A stretch of DNA of 64,000 nucleotides from NCBI RefSeq assembly GCF_964656455.1, contig NC_135726.1, positions 23,261,168-23,325,167 on the forward strand, given 5' to 3'. Under the pieces are notes generated by a model. It saw nothing but the letters and a program-made list of their open reading frames with translations, ran no database searches and was not told where the DNA came from. Numbering within the stretch: position 1 is the stretch's first letter; each line of letters starts with the position of its first letter. The DNA comes from Halichoerus grypus (lineage: Eukaryota > Chordata > Mammalia > Carnivora > Phocidae). Positions 11,268 through 22,830 of this stretch are shown here, piece by piece. The position numbers and the translations under genes were made by a program.

Positions 11268-11392
11268 GGGATGCCTTTTTGTATGCCTCAGTTTTCTGAT
11301 CTGTAATAGTAGCATAATAATTGCACCCAGATGTAATATTGCTGTGAGGATGTAATATGAGGTGGTAAATGTAAACTATAAGCATTTTTCTT
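11268..11392 (+). repeat. MIR fragment
   Basis: GTATGCCTCAGTTTTCTGATCTGTAATAGTAGCATAATAATTGCACCC, then GCTGTGAGGATGTAATATGAG and AATGTAAACTATAAGC, matches the second half of MIR in order. Confidence 0.72.
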
Positions 11393-11479
11393 GCATCCCA
11401 GGATTGAAAGCATGGTAGTCATACTTTCCATTAACTACATAATTGGCACACGGTGGATTCTCATTACATCTGTGACAAG

Positions 11480-11745
11480 AGGCCGGAGTGGGGAGTTCGG
11501 ATTTCATGTAGTAGGCAATGAAAAGCTATCTTATCTCCTAAACATAGATATTTATGCCCAAATGCCTATGATTGGATCTAACTATAGCAGCAAAATCTGT
11601 CAGCTGGAGGCATAAAGGCCAAAAAGCTGTTGCAATAATCTAAATGAACAGAGTCAAGGACTTGGTTAAAGCAAAACAATTAGATATCAAAAGAGGAATA
11701 GATTTAAGAGATTATTTGATAGAATTTGATAGATTGTTTCATAGA
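11480..11745. repeat. Ancient mammalian repeat, family unresolved
   Basis: GTTGCAATAATCTAAATGAACAG and ATAGATTTAAGAGATTATTTGATAGAATTTGATAG echo the TTGCAATAATCCAGGCGAGAGATGATGG-type phrase seen at 27.09-27.13 kb. I treat both as the same old repeat class but cannot name it. Confidence 0.4.
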
Positions 11746-11749
11746 ATTG

Positions 11750-13020
11750 ATGGAGCTTGAAAATTAGCTTCAATGTATCATTGTGTCCTCGGTATTTCCC
11801 CTGGTCCCCAGGATATGGCACTGGGAGCTGAAATGCAAGCTTCACCGTGAAAGTAATCAACAGACATGTGGTTCCTTTCCAGTATGTGTGGATTTCAGCA
11901 AGATGACGTTTCTATCCACATTTGCTACTTTTCTTGGAGGCAAACTTTATAAAACCAGGAAGATCTGCCTTCAGATCAGGTGATCATTTATTATCCAAGT
12001 TTTAATCATATTATTTTTTTTAGACTGTAAATTTGATGTCAATCGCAATAGATCTCAGCAAAGGAAGGAGGGGAAGAGAAGTCATACCATATGAGAAGCA
12101 ATTCAGGGAGGATTTTCTAGACATAAATATTTGTAATGTAATTATAGATCTGTCATCAACACCACTATAATTTCCTGTCAATCACCACACTGATGATAGG
12201 ATCTTATCTTCCAAGGTATAACTCTCGTTCACTGCAATTATCACCAGGATGAATCTTTGAAGATGTGCAAAACCCCCACTTAGAAATATTTTCAAGTAGG
12301 CTTAAAAATTGATATTCCTATGCCAATGCCCACCGGTGGGGATCTTCTAAAGGTCTTTAAACCTATTCCTCTGTGGGTGAGGGTTAGCTGTAAATTGTCA
12401 GAAACAGATGTTGGTGTTTCCACCACGTTCTGCTTTTTTCTGATATAACTCGCCTATATGATCAATTTGGGATAGAGGTGAAGAATTTCAATTAAATGGT
12501 CCTATATAAGCAAAACTCTGAAAGGTTCATTTAAATGAATTTTTAACATAAAAATGCTGGAATCTGGATTTAAACCCCTGTTCTTTCAATTCACTCAAAC
12601 TAATTTCTCTGTAAACTCTCCCTTCTTTTTTATCCCAATGCTGCTACTCATTATCTATCACCCGGACTACTTAGTAGCTTCCTAAATTATTCTTTTTTTG
12701 CCTCTAATATGCACCAATCCATTTACTACTTTTTTTCTGCCAGAATTCAAAAAATTGTCATGTCATTCATTTGTATAGGAGGCTCATATAACACCTTATT
12801 GACTTCATGATTTTGTTTCAACTATCCATCTTTTTAATGGGTAAAAAAAAAAAATGATTAAAATACAGTGTCTGTCTTCAAGTTAGTAAAACCTAGTGGT
12901 AAGACTCCACATGTTGATGCATTTTTTTTTTTTTTTTTCTGTTCACTTGTCTAAGGGTTATTATAGCTACCTGTCTATATTCCTTTCAAACTCCTGAGGA
13001 GAGAATGCCAGTTTCTATCT
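11750..13020. other. Mostly unrecognised; possible L2-class scrap near 12.64 kb
   Basis: ATCTATCACCCGGACTACTTAGTAGCTTCCTAAATTATTC at about 12650-12690 resembles a phrase frequent in old L2-class repeats. There is a T-run at 12922-12938. Otherwise I see nothing. Confidence 0.35.
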
Positions 13021-13029
13021 CTATTAGTC

Positions 13030-13430
13030 AAAAAGTGTGGTGATACAGGAAGAGACCTCTGCGCTAGATCTTGAATAAATAGGAGTTTAAACTTCCGTTC
13101 ATCAGGGAAACAAGAGCACAAACAAAGCACAAAGATTACGAACTCATCAGCATGTTTAAGAAAGAGTAAATATTTTAATTAAACATTGGAGGGTGTCCTT
13201 TAGATCCTGGTATAGTAGGAAATTAGGCAGGAACTATTTATCAGGGTCCCACGCGAGGAAAAGATTTTGCAAGGCAACCTAAAGGGTGTGTAACCCTAAC
13301 GGGTACAATTCAAAGAGCACTAAAAGGACTGACTGCCTTGTATGCGTTATATAAAACTCACTCTGACTACAGCGTGGAGAATTCATTGAGAAGAGAGAGA
13401 AATCAGAATGACTCAAGAGATGAAATGCAA
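13030..13430. repeat. Ancient mammalian repeat, family unresolved
   Basis: CAGGAAGAGACCTCTGCGC, AAACAAGAGCACAAACAAAGCAC and ATAAAACTCACTCTGACTACAGCGTGGAGAA resemble the block order of the repeat at 26.2-27.3 kb (there GATTACTCTGGCTGCTATTTCAGAG). Very diverged. Confidence 0.35.
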
Positions 13431-13529
13431 TGAAAGTAGATATTCTTATCTATTTACGTTGTCCAGTATCCAAAATTGCCTCCCACTCTCATTTTAAAGA
13501 AATTCCCTTTCTGTAAATATTCCAAAGAT

Positions 13530-13680
13530 GGAGTACATTCCTTCCTGATCCAGAATCTTCCTCCTTTTTATCCCACTGCAGTCAGAGCTCAATTTTAACA
13601 TAAGCTTAGCCATTGAGATGCTTCCACCTGCACTCTGAATCCGAGATGAGCAAGGCACATGGTGTTAAAGGAGCAATTAA
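13530..13680. repeat. Old repeat shared with 34.59-34.72 kb
   Basis: ATCTTCCTCCTTTTTATCCCACTGCAGTCAG, then ATAAGCTTAGCCATTGAGATGCTTCC and GAGATGAGCAAGG, aligns in order with 34.59-34.72 kb (CCTCCTTTTTGCCATTTCATTGCAGTTAG, TAAGTTCAGCCATTCAGCTTC, GACATGAGCGAGG). Probably two copies of one unassigned ancient element. Confidence 0.45.
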
Positions 13681-13689
13681 GATCCTTTC

Positions 13690-14865
13690 TCAACTAATGG
13701 GGAATCGTGGAAGCAGTGTGCTGGGAAGATACCATTGGTGGTGGTACCTGCAGCTCTAGAGTACTTTTGGAAGATCACTATTCTGCCCTCTAACTTACCC
13801 AGGTTTTTAGCATCTTAACAGTTTCAGGCAACAGACACCATTTGTCTAAATTCTTTTTTTTTTTCTTAATGTGGGCAATACTGCTTTCTGCCGCTTGTAC
13901 CCATGAGCCAGGAGTAAAGGAGAGTCCCCTGCAATGCAGCAGCGATATAAAACAAGGGGCATATTTGTAGCACAGGTTCAAAGTAAAATAGACCAGATGA
14001 CATGGCTACCTGTGTACATTATAAGCATGACATGCAATACTATATCATTCTGAAAACTACACGTACCTTTATTAATCCTTGTTCTTTCTCATTCTTATAC
14101 ACTGAATAGGGCCATGTTTAAAGGCTGCCATTGTATCCAATGGATGTTGCTTCTTCATGGTGCTCCATGTGCTTTTCCTCAACACAGGTTCTAGTAACCT
14201 ACATCTGACTCCTGGTGGTAAGAGTGGTGGGTGACTCTCCATGAAATGCTAAGAACTATGTGAATGTATGTGAATGTAAAATTGGTTAGCTAGGAGATTT
14301 CACTGGAAAACAGAGGGCAATCATGTGGCAAAGAAATCTTGGAGACTGGTTGACTGCACTGCAATGTTTATGCTGTGGAATAGTGAAGGAAGGATAAATA
14401 AGTGAACAGATAGAAAAACCAACCACACTGAGTTGTGACTACTCAGAGCTTTAATAGTCCCAGACCATTGGAGAGCCATTCCAGAACTTTGCCTGGCCTG
14501 TGCAGTTGAGCACTTTGCTTCCCCCCTCACCACACTCCCCCACCCCGACTGCAAACTGATTCAATTAGTCCTCCAGGTTTGATGGGCAGATTCTCAACCA
14601 CCTTACCTATTCTCCAGGCAATGGTGATTTGGGGAGGAGACAAAGGAACCTTTTAGAATAAGAGCTAAAGATTTATTTCCAAAGGCTTTGCAGAAACCTA
14701 AAAAAAGGCTCAGACCTTTGCAACTGTGCACAAAGCAGACAGAGCATGAATGAGTACTAGTCTAGTCTAGCCTGTTTGTGGCCCTACTAAGTAGCACACT
14801 GGCACAAGCTAGAACTATAGGGAATATGTTATAAATTTTGCTGATCTCCTCTCTCATCTTCAACA
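13690..14865. other. No recognised feature
   Basis: No identifiable gene or repeat. The 77-residue minus frame at 14321-14554 has no family signature. Confidence 0.5.
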
Positions 14866-14869
14866 TCAT

Positions 14870-15015
14870 CCTTTGCACTCACTTAACACTAACTTCCAAG
14901 AACTACGCTAAGCCCTTTTATATGCATTATCTTGTAGAATCCTCAAAATATTCCTAGGAGTTGATATTATTATTGTCTCCATTTCATGCATAAGTAAACT
15001 GAAGCCAAGTTTGAC
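14870..15015 (-). repeat. MIR fragment
   Basis: CACTTAACACTAACTTCCAAG, TATATGCATTATCTTGTAGAATCCTC, TTCCTAGGAGTTGATATTATTATTGTCTCCATTTCATGC and AAGTAAACTGAAGCCAAG mirror the reverse complement of the MIR core. A T-run at 15029-15047 follows. Confidence 0.72.
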
Positions 15016-15047
15016 TCCATAGCCCATCTTTTTTTTTTTTTTTTTTT

Positions 15048-16190
15048 CTAATTTTATGACAGGGTCATCTAAGGCAACAGATTATTAAATTGTCCTAGGA
15101 AGAGTCAACTCTTTACTTCTGAGAGCATTCAAGTTTCTCTTTCACTCTCATGATTTTTTCAATCATACACTTTCAGAGAAGTGAGAAGATGGAAAACTAT
15201 CATTGTGTGAAAAAGAATATTCTACTTTAGACTCTAGAGTCTTTTCTCCATTCAATATTCCCAGGCAAAATCATTAGCAAACAACATATCATTTGAGAGA
15301 CTTGTGATATCTTTAACAGAGTTTACTATAATGAATACAATCTTCCTTCAAAATAAAAACTTAATTTGAAATGGACTTCAAAACTGCATTTAGTCTTGCA
15401 GACCTAGTGTCTCTGGTTTAACATATTATTCCCAGGAAATGGTTCACATCTACACTCTATCTGTGAGAACAAGAAGGTAAGGAACCCTAAAGGAGGAAGT
15501 CTAATATTAGAGAGGGATGCAGAATGGAGCTCCAATCCTGTTACTCTAGTATTATTAAAATCACTATTCTTAAACAGAATAAATGTATTAGCCTACATGC
15601 TCATGCAGACATAACAAATAGCTCCAGAATGCTTTGTAAAGCACATCTACAGAAGTAATGTACTCTGTAATGGTGATGGAGCTCATCGCCATCAGTCATG
15701 TGGCATGTTCATGAAGGACATCCAAATTTTAATTAGCTTATGCTAAACGGCTTTAGTATCAATTTAGGCGAAATGCGACGCTTGGTAAAATTGTTTGGAT
15801 AGCCACTAGGAATAATAACTCATAGAGCAGAATCACCAAGAGAATACTGTTTCCTCAAAGGACACTGATTCTGATAGAAATCAGGAAAACATCTGGAAAC
15901 AGGACAGGGGAAAGAATAAAAAGAGAAATCATTTGTAAATGATTTGCTGTCCCTTCAGTGTGAGCAAATTAAAGGCATCAATCTCCCATGTAAAAGAAAA
16001 TAATTACCACTCTAAATAATCTCACATATACCAGACACACATACATTCATCATATTTGCAATAAATGTGATTGTATAAAGACATACTATACTGTGAGTTC
16101 TGCAAGAATAGCTAATGTATTATATTCATATTTCTATCAATCATGATGCTTTGGACAATAATATGCTCCCCACTGAGGATTTCACGTGTG
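15048..16190. other. No recognised feature
   Basis: Unique-looking AT-rich DNA with no convincing repeat or open frame. Confidence 0.5.
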
Positions 16191-16194
16191 CAAA

Positions 16195-16340
16195 AAGCCT
16201 AGGCTTTGCACCCAGAGAGGGCAAAATTCAAATTGTGGTTGTACCGCTAGTTACTAGGAATATATGGTTTGGGACAAGTTACTTCACTCTTACGGTCTTA
16301 ATTCATAAAAGTCTCACCGTTGTTGGTAAAAATCAAGAAG
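16195..16340 (+). repeat. MIR fragment
   Basis: GCCTAGGCTTTGCACCCAGAGAGGGCAAAATTCAAATTG, TACCGCTAGTTACTAGG, TTTGGGACAAGTTACTTCACTC and GGTCTTAATTCATAAAAG follow the MIR order (GGAGCCAGACTGC, GCCACTTACTAG, TTGGGCAAGTTACTTAACCTC). The 86-residue frame at 16115-16375 runs across it and is not a gene. Confidence 0.7.
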
Positions 16341-16529
16341 AAGAAAGTGAATGGCATTGTCTCTGCTTTAATTAAGTTCTGTATAAATTAAAATAGTACA
16401 TGGAAAATAATTATGCTTAAAGACGAAAAGTATACACACGTGTGAATGTGCACTGTGTTCTGCATCAGTGTGCCCAGTCTGTTTTTATTATGCACAGATT
16501 GTGAGAATAGTGCAACCCCAATTATTTCT

Positions 16530-16625
16530 CTACAGGCTGATTTTCTCCATCTGGAAAATGAGATAATAATACTATTGATCTAATTTTGTATGTGTATGTG
16601 GAGTGATTGATGTATATGCCATTTT
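16530..16625 (+). repeat. MIR fragment
   Basis: CTGATTTTCTCCATCTGGAAAATGAGATAATAATACTATTGATC is the MIR signature (TTTCCTCATCTGTAAAATGGGGATAATAATAGTACC). Confidence 0.65.
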
Positions 16626-17082
16626 TATTCTAAATATCTCTATTTTTGGGTAATTCTATAGTAACCCCAAGTCCAAGGAATATTTTAAACTTGCCTGTAG
16701 GCGAGTTCTTGGGTGGGGAATCCACTTCTTGAATGCAGCGGATGTTTAATAAATAGATCAGATGCTAGGGGAAAAATGATAAAAAGATGAAAAGATTTTG
16801 TGGCTGTCTTGAAAAACTCAGAGTTACTAGAAAATCTAGCATACCATAGTACAACAATTCGCAAAATATTCACGACCAAAGTGCTATGGAGGCACACAAC
16901 AGAGGCCTTTGACGTGGGTTCAATTAAAGATTAGGTATTTTCAAGGCAGGGAGTAACATTCAGAAACTGTTCTCCAGCAGGGAACATTCTGGTATTCTCA
17001 TGAGATTACAAAATTGGGTTTGACTAGATAGGTGGATGTGAGCAGTACTAAGGCTGAAAATTAGGTGGAGCAGATTTGAAAG

Positions 17083-17548
17083 GGTAATTTTTTATTGTGG
17101 TAAAAACATTTAACATTTGGTCTAGCTTCTTACATTTTTAGGTGTGCAGTACAGTATTGTTAACTATAGGCATAATATGGTAGAGCAGATCTCTAGGATT
17201 TATTCATCTTGTAGAACTGAAAATTTATACCCATGGCCCAATGTCTTTCCATTCGTCATTCATCCCCCAACCCCTGGCAACCACCATTCTACTCTTTGCT
17301 TCTAGTTCGTTTGAATACTTCAGGTATCTCATATAAGTGGAATCATGTAGTATCTGTCCTTCTGGGACCGGCTTATTCCACTTAGCATAAAGACTTCAAG
17401 GTTCACCCAAGCAATTGTGTATGACAGGATTTCCTTCTTTTCAAGGCTGAATAATATTCAATTGTATGAACATACTACATTTTCTTTCTTCATTCATCGG
17501 TTGAAGGGCATTTAGGTTGTTTCCGTATCTCGACTATAGTGAATAGAA
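17083..17548 (-). mobile_element. Old L1M 3' end
   Basis: Reads as the antisense 3' end of a Mesozoic/early Cenozoic L1: TTATTGTGGTAAAAACATTTAACA, TTTTTAGGTGTGCAGTACAGT, CCCCAACCCCTGGCAACCACCATTCTACT, CATATAAGTGGAATCATGTAGTATCTGTCCTT, GGCTGAATAATATTCAATTGTATG. Loss starts at about 17548. No open frame. Confidence 0.88.
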
Positions 17549-17620
17549 TGTAAAATGTTTTACATAGTATGGAGGGTCCTCAAAATATTAAAAATGAAAG
17601 GCATTGGTTTTTTGTTGTTG

Positions 17621-17794
17621 TTAAAGATTTTATTTATTTATTTGAGATAAAGAGTGAGTAAGAGAGAGAGCATGAACAGGGGCAGGGGGAGAGGGAGAAG
17701 CAGGGAGCCTGAAGGGGGGCTCGATCCCAGGACCCTGAGATCATGACCTGAGCTGAAGGCAGACGCTTAACTGACTGAGCCACCCAGGCACCCC
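17621..17794 (-). mobile_element. Can-SINE
   Basis: Antisense copy: TTAAAGATTTTATTTATTTATTTGA tail, GA-rich stretch, GATCATGACCTGAGCTGAAGGC, and head CTGAGCCACCCAGGCACCCC. TSD with two mismatches: AAAATGAAAGGCATTG (17591-17606) and AAAATGAAGGGAATTG (17795-17810). Confidence 0.93.
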
Positions 17795-17867
17795 AAAATG
17801 AAGGGAATTGTTAAGGAGCTTTTTGTTGTTTTGTTCTCTGTAGCTTCCTCTTTATCTGTTGGGTAAG

Positions 17868-17995
17868 AGCAAGAGAAAAAGAGAGCAAGCAAGAGAGAAC
17901 GAGAGAGATAAGGAAAACAATGACAGAAAGAATGAGAGGGAAAGAGAGAATGGCAAGAATAGGGAGAAGGAGAGAGAAGCAGAGAATGAATGAAT
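17868..17995. repeat. Purine-rich (GA) low-complexity tract
   Basis: Almost entirely A and G on the plus strand with GAGAGA, AAGAGAG and GAATGAAT units. It is not tied to a SINE tail, since the nearest SINE ends at 17794. Confidence 0.8.
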
Positions 17996-18054
17996 AATGC
18001 CTAGTTCATACTTGGATCATCACTGCATAAGCACATCAGGTTCCTGAGTTTAAG

Positions 18055-18200
18055 CTGCAGCTGAACTTCTTATTATTAGCCATGGGAATGTGGACAGGTC
18101 TCACGTTCTCTGTGCTTTAGTTTACCCACCCCTAATGAGGGTATAACAATTGTACTTCTATGTCCTCTTTGGATGATCACACGAGGTAAAGCCAGTCCAT
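18055..18200 (+). repeat. MIR fragment
   Basis: GGGAATGTGGACAGGTCTCACGTTCTCTGTGCTTTAGTTTACCC, then ATGAGGGTATAACAATTGTACTTC and GATGATCACACGAGG, follows MIR (GGGCAAGTTACTTAACCTCTCTGTGCCTCAGTTTCC, GGGGATAATAATAGTACC). Confidence 0.65.
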
Positions 18201-19430
18201 TAGTTCCGTGATGCAATTTAGTCTTTACAAGGTCTTTTTCTCAGATGCTATTATTATTCTACACCTGCTTGGGCATATTTTGTAATGGCAGAGACCAGCC
18301 AAAATATCTATCAAAGGTTTCCTTTTGCCTGCATGAGGAGTTAAAATATGACCACTGAGACTGCCTGCTGAGACAATCAAAACGAATATTTACTTAGGCT
18401 AGTAACGATCAATGTCTTCTGAGTAATATGGAAATTGAGTTCAACACTCAGAATAAAGCCGAGGCTCTGGAACGAAGGAAAACAGTATTAGCTAATGTAC
18501 TCCCCCACATAATTGCTTGTCTTCTGCTGCAATTTTCACAATGCAGGGATCATTTATGTGCACTTATACATTTTACTGTTGACTGCATGGCTGTACAACA
18601 CGTCGGGGAAAAAGGAAGCCACAGTAATAAGAATTCATCAAACATCCACAATTGCTCCTTTAAAAAAAAAAAAAGAAACAAAAAGACTCTAAGGAGAGTC
18701 TTAACACCAAACCCATTTATGAGCTGTCAGAAACTGTCAAAGACAAAGCCTGGAAACTGGAATTGGGGCTGAGTTCAGCTCTTGCCTCAACTGCCAACTA
18801 TATGGGGCTCCTAAGCAAATTACTTCATAAAATGTCAAGGGGGAAGAAAAGAGCAAGGAGAAAAGTGTTATACTCACTGTTGCACACAGGAGTTAAGGAA
18901 TACCCCTTTAAGAGGTCACTGCCTCTTTCTGTGAAACAGGGAGCCCTAATCCATAGAAGACAGACTTGGAAGGTTTGCTTCAGACTTGTTTGGGGAACAT
19001 GATCCTTCATAAGGTCCCCAAACCAAAAGCTCCTGAAAATTCTCAAGATGGGCTGGCATCAGATAGATAAGGGGCCTGGAGCACAGCTGTTTACTGCTCC
19101 CCACCCCTAACTTATTCAGATGGAACAGTTAGGTATTATTGGGCATTACTGTTAAAAATCATTTAACAAAGATAGCAGAGTACCTCCTCTTTACAACCTA
19201 TTACATTGTATGTGCCCAGAAAGGCTGCCCAAAAATTCAGTCCTGAGCCACTTTAGGACAGAAAGTTTCAAAGCACAGGAAGGGCAAAAGGACGTTTTAC
19301 TGTTGCTGATTCATTCATATGACAGGATTCTTTCATAGGTTGGACCCCACTGAATTAGTGACTCATCCTAACAAAACGCATCCTATTTCACAGTCTTGCC
19401 AGTAGCACAGGGTAGGGAAAACACAGAAGG
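18201..19430. other. No firm feature; faint MIR-like stretch near 18.75 kb
   Basis: CTTGCCTCAACTGCCAACTATATGGGG at 18781-18807 is weakly MIR-like. The 114-residue frame at 18428-18772 contains an A-run-encoded lysine stretch and no domain signature. Nothing else is seen. Confidence 0.4.
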
Positions 19431-19497
19431 ACCAAAAAAAAAAAACAAAACAAAAACAAAAAAAAAAAAAACCCCACCAAAAACAAAAAACAAAAAA
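19431..19497. repeat. A-rich low-complexity tract
   Basis: AAAAAC/AAAACA-type degenerate repeat. No SINE or L1 body precedes it on either strand. The minus frame reading FFFFLFLF at 19388-19570 is its translation. Confidence 0.85.
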
Positions 19498-20655
19498 CTG
19501 TAAGAAGGGATGCTTTTCTTTTCATTTTTTTATGTTTTTGTTTATCCTGTACCTGGTTCCCTATGAACAAATAAACCCATTAATGTAGGGCATTATGCTT
19601 ATTATTTAGGGAAAAAAAAGCATGTGAATTAAAAGAAAATCATTTTAGATGTCAGGCAATAAAACTAATTTAAAAATATTTTTTCTTGACACATGGCAGC
19701 AAGCAATGAAGGACTGTGACCCCTGAAAGAGAGAAAACAAATGAGGTGAGCCCTAAGATTGTCCCTGTTTAATGCCTAGGGACAGTTTGTGGTACAGTAC
19801 GAAGAAACTCAGTCAAAGCCCAGAGGATTCTATGACTTGAGGAGATACAACTGAGAGACTTAGGAAGCCAACACAAGTAGGGGTGTGCACAGAACAGAGT
19901 ATTAGAGAGAAGAATTTACCAAGACTGAGAACTCCAGAAGTCACAGAGGGTCCCCCTCAAGAATTTAGCAGGAACCGATCAGAACACGTGTGGGGATTTT
20001 ACCCAAACCAAAGGGAAGTATCTGACAAGACCAGGAGAAACGGTATGCAGTAGACACACAAAGTCAGGAATAGTGCCTGCTACAAAACTAGAAAAATCTT
20101 CTAATTCACTGGGTATTGGTAGAGAGGCCATGCTTCAGTTGTGTGTGGGTGTGGGGCGAGGGGGAGTTCTAGTTTCGGCAAACATAGGAGGAAAATGTAT
20201 GCGCATATACTAACCCAGGTATATACACAGATCCATAAACATCTCTATATGGAACCATTAAAATCTACAGTAAGCTAAAAATGAGCCCATAGACTTTCTA
20301 ACTCTGTATCATTAAACAAGGTCATTCTAGCCTTTCCCCTGGCTGGTCTGTAACCTCCCACTCCAACAGTGAGAAATCTGGCTGATACCACGTTACAGCT
20401 AATTGTTCTATTCCACTAGACGTGCAATGGTTTCAGGACTGTTAATTGTACCCCCATTGGGGGAAATTATCAACTAGAGTTACAGTGCATATGTAGAGCT
20501 CCTATAACCACCAGTTTCACAGACTTTATTCATTTCCAAAGTTACTTAGGTCAGCGCCTTTTCCCACACCCACTTCAATGAGATTGTTTTATACATTGTA
20601 ATACATTTAGAATCAGTTGTAATAGTCTGCATTTCATCCTGGGATTGCCTGTATC
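19498..20655. other. No recognised feature
   Basis: No gene, RNA or repeat recognised. Confidence 0.5.
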
Positions 20656-20919
20656 CTAAATGATTTTTTTTTTTAATTTGCTTTCATTAAGGTTTAATCT
20701 TTAGGCTGTAAATTTCTTTGAGTTTTGACAAATGTATAGCATCTTATATCCACCATTATGCTATCATTCAGAATAGTTTCCCTGCACTAAAAACTGACAC
20801 CTTTATAATATCATGATGCCTTTTTTTTTTTTTTTTTTTTTTAATCCCTAGTAGCTTTCCTTGTTCTGAAGCTTGCTTTGCCTGAGGTTAATACAGCTAC
20901 TTGAACTTTTTTAAATTAC

Positions 20920-21015
20920 AGGGAGATGTGTGGAAGTGTTGAATTACTATATTGTACACCTGAAACTAAAACAACAATGTATGTTAACTACCTGTAATTA
21001 AAATTTTAAAAATTA
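20920..21015 (+). mobile_element. L1 3' end, old carnivoran type, strongly truncated
   Basis: GGAAGTGTTGAATTACTATATTGTACACCTGAAACTAA, then ATGTATGTTAACTACCTGTAATTAAAATT, matches the tails at 8.2 and 51.3 kb. It is inserted in the old antisense L1; TSD unclear in the AT-rich context. Confidence 0.8.
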
Positions 21016-21062
21016 AAATTCATGTTATATTAACATGATGAATATCAATCTTATCATATTTA

Positions 21063-21260
21063 ATTTTTTTTAAAGATTTTATTTATTTATTTGACACAGA
21101 CAGACACAGTGAGAGAGGGAACACAAGCAGGGGGAGTGGGAGAGGGAGAAGCAGGCTTCCCACTGAGCAGGGAGCCCGATGTTGGGCTTGATCTAGGGAC
21201 CCTGGGACTACAACCCGAGCCAAAGGCAGATGCCCAATGACTGAGCCACCCAGGCGCCCC
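21063..21260 (-). mobile_element. Can-SINE
   Basis: Antisense: AAAGATTTTATTTATTTATTTGACACAGA, GCAGGCTTCCCACTGAGCAGGGAGCCCGATG, and CTGAGCCACCCAGGCGCCCC at the right end. A short TSD-like ATCATATTT flanks both sides (about 21053 and 21267). The minus frame at 21083-21271 is SINE translation. Confidence 0.93.
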
Positions 21261-21760
21261 TTAGTCATCATATTTCAAGTGCATGTTTTATACACCACAT
21301 ACGTTTGGGACATTTAAAAAAATCTATTCTGACAAGCTCTGACTTTCAGTTCAAGCACTTGGATCATTCACATTTAAAGTGACTGTCACTATAGTGGAAT
21401 CGATATCTACCATGTTTGTAACTAGTGATTCCTAAATATGTTACTTCTTTCTTTTTCTCCTTTTTGTTCTTTTTTTTCTGCTTTGAGAATCTTAAATGAC
21501 TCCATTATATCTCCTTTCGTAGCATATCAATTATACTTCTTTTCAACATTTTTAGTGATTTCATTAGAATTACAATATACCTTTTTAATCTAACTTCAAA
21601 TAACACCACACTAACGGAACTATTTTGTTTCTCCTGACAGTCCACTGACTTTGCTATCATTTATTTAACTTATACATATACTATAATTCCCCCAAGCATT
21701 GTTACTTTCATATCTTTAAGTAATTTTTGAAACATTAAGAAGAAAAAAAAGTAAATTTTT

Positions 21761-21968
21761 AAAAAAGATTTTATTTATTTATTTGAGAGTGAGAGAGAGA
21801 GAGAGAGAAAGCAAGAGAGAGCATGAATCGTGGGGAGGGACAGAGAGAGAGGAAGAAGCAGACTCCCCGCTGAGCAGGGAGCCCGATGGGGGGCTTGATC
21901 CCAGGACCCTGGGATCATAACCTGAGCCAAAGGAGGATGCTTAACTGACTGAGCCACTCAGGTGCCTC
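21761..21968 (-). mobile_element. Can-SINE
   Basis: Antisense: AAAAAAGATTTTATTTATTTATTTGAGAG, GA-repeat, CCGCTGAGCAGGGAGCCCGATG, and a mutated head CTGAGCCACTCAGGTGCCTC. AAAAGTAA occurs on both sides as a TSD remnant. The minus frame at 21775-21957 is SINE translation. Confidence 0.93.
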
Positions 21969-22830
21969 AAAAGTAAGTATTTTATTTTACCTTCATTTAT
22001 TCTTTCTCCAACACTCTCCCTTTGTGTAGGTAGGTCTGAGTCTCTAATCTGTATAATTTTCCTTTGCCTGAGGAACTTCTTTTAACATTTATTGTAGGTA
22101 AATTCTGCTGGCAATGAATTCCCCCATTTTACATCTGTTTGAGAGTCTTTATTTCTCTTCTATTTCTGGAAGATAGTTTTGCTGGACATAGAATTCTATT
22201 TTGTTGGTTTTCTTCTTTCCATGCTGTAAGTATGTCATTTTCTTTCCTCTCTTTAGTTTCATAATCTCTAAAACTCTTATCCTTGTTCCTCCGTAAATAA
22301 GGTGTTCTATCCACCCACCCACTCCTTCTTTAAATTTTCTTTGGTTGTCTGCAATTTGAATGTAATATACCTTGTATGGGTTTTTCTTTCTTTTTTTCTT
22401 TTCCTTGAATTTTTTTTCACTTGAGTTTGGGCAAGTTTTATTGACCTATTTTCTAGTTCACTGATTCTTTCCAGGTAATGCTGAGTCTACTGGTAAACAC
22501 ATTGAATGTATTCTTCATTTCTGTTACACTGATTTGCGATTTTTAGATTTCCTTTTGACTCTTTTTGTTGTCACATCTTTTCTCATATTTTCGATCTATT
22601 CTTGAATATTTTCTACCTTTGCCATTATAATGCTTAACTCATTACTTACAGCTCTTTTAAATTCCCAGGCTTATTATTCTAACATGGTCATATCAAAGTC
22701 TGCTTCTGAGGCTTGCTTGCTGTAGCTACAGGTAGAGAGGCTTATAAGACTGTTCTTTCTTGCCTTTTGGACTTTTTTTTTTTTTTTTTTTTTTTTAACC
22801 AGGGAACTGGAGTAAATAGCCCCTTAATGT

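Larger units (their letters stand above)
20660..22830 (-). mobile_element. Ancient L1 (L1M or HAL1-like), antisense, interrupted
   Basis: Old antisense L1 signatures: TCCTTGTTCTGAAGCTTGCTTTGCC, TTGAGAATCTTAAATGACTCCATTATATCTCC, GAGGAACTTCTTTTAACATTTATTGTAGGTAAATTCTGCTGGCAA, TTTTGCTGGACATAGAATTC, CTATTTTCTAGTTCACTGATTCTTTCC. The host copy is split by a younger L1 tail (20.92-21.01 kb) and two SINEs. No frame survives. T-runs at 20821-20842 and 22773-22796 lie within it. Confidence 0.72.

Noticed and set aside
17868..17995. SINE-derived tail
   Set aside because: No SINE body adjoins; the nearest SINE is closed by its own TSD at 17810.
18428..18772. 114-residue open frame
   Set aside because: No motif; includes lysines from an A-run. 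Chance frame.
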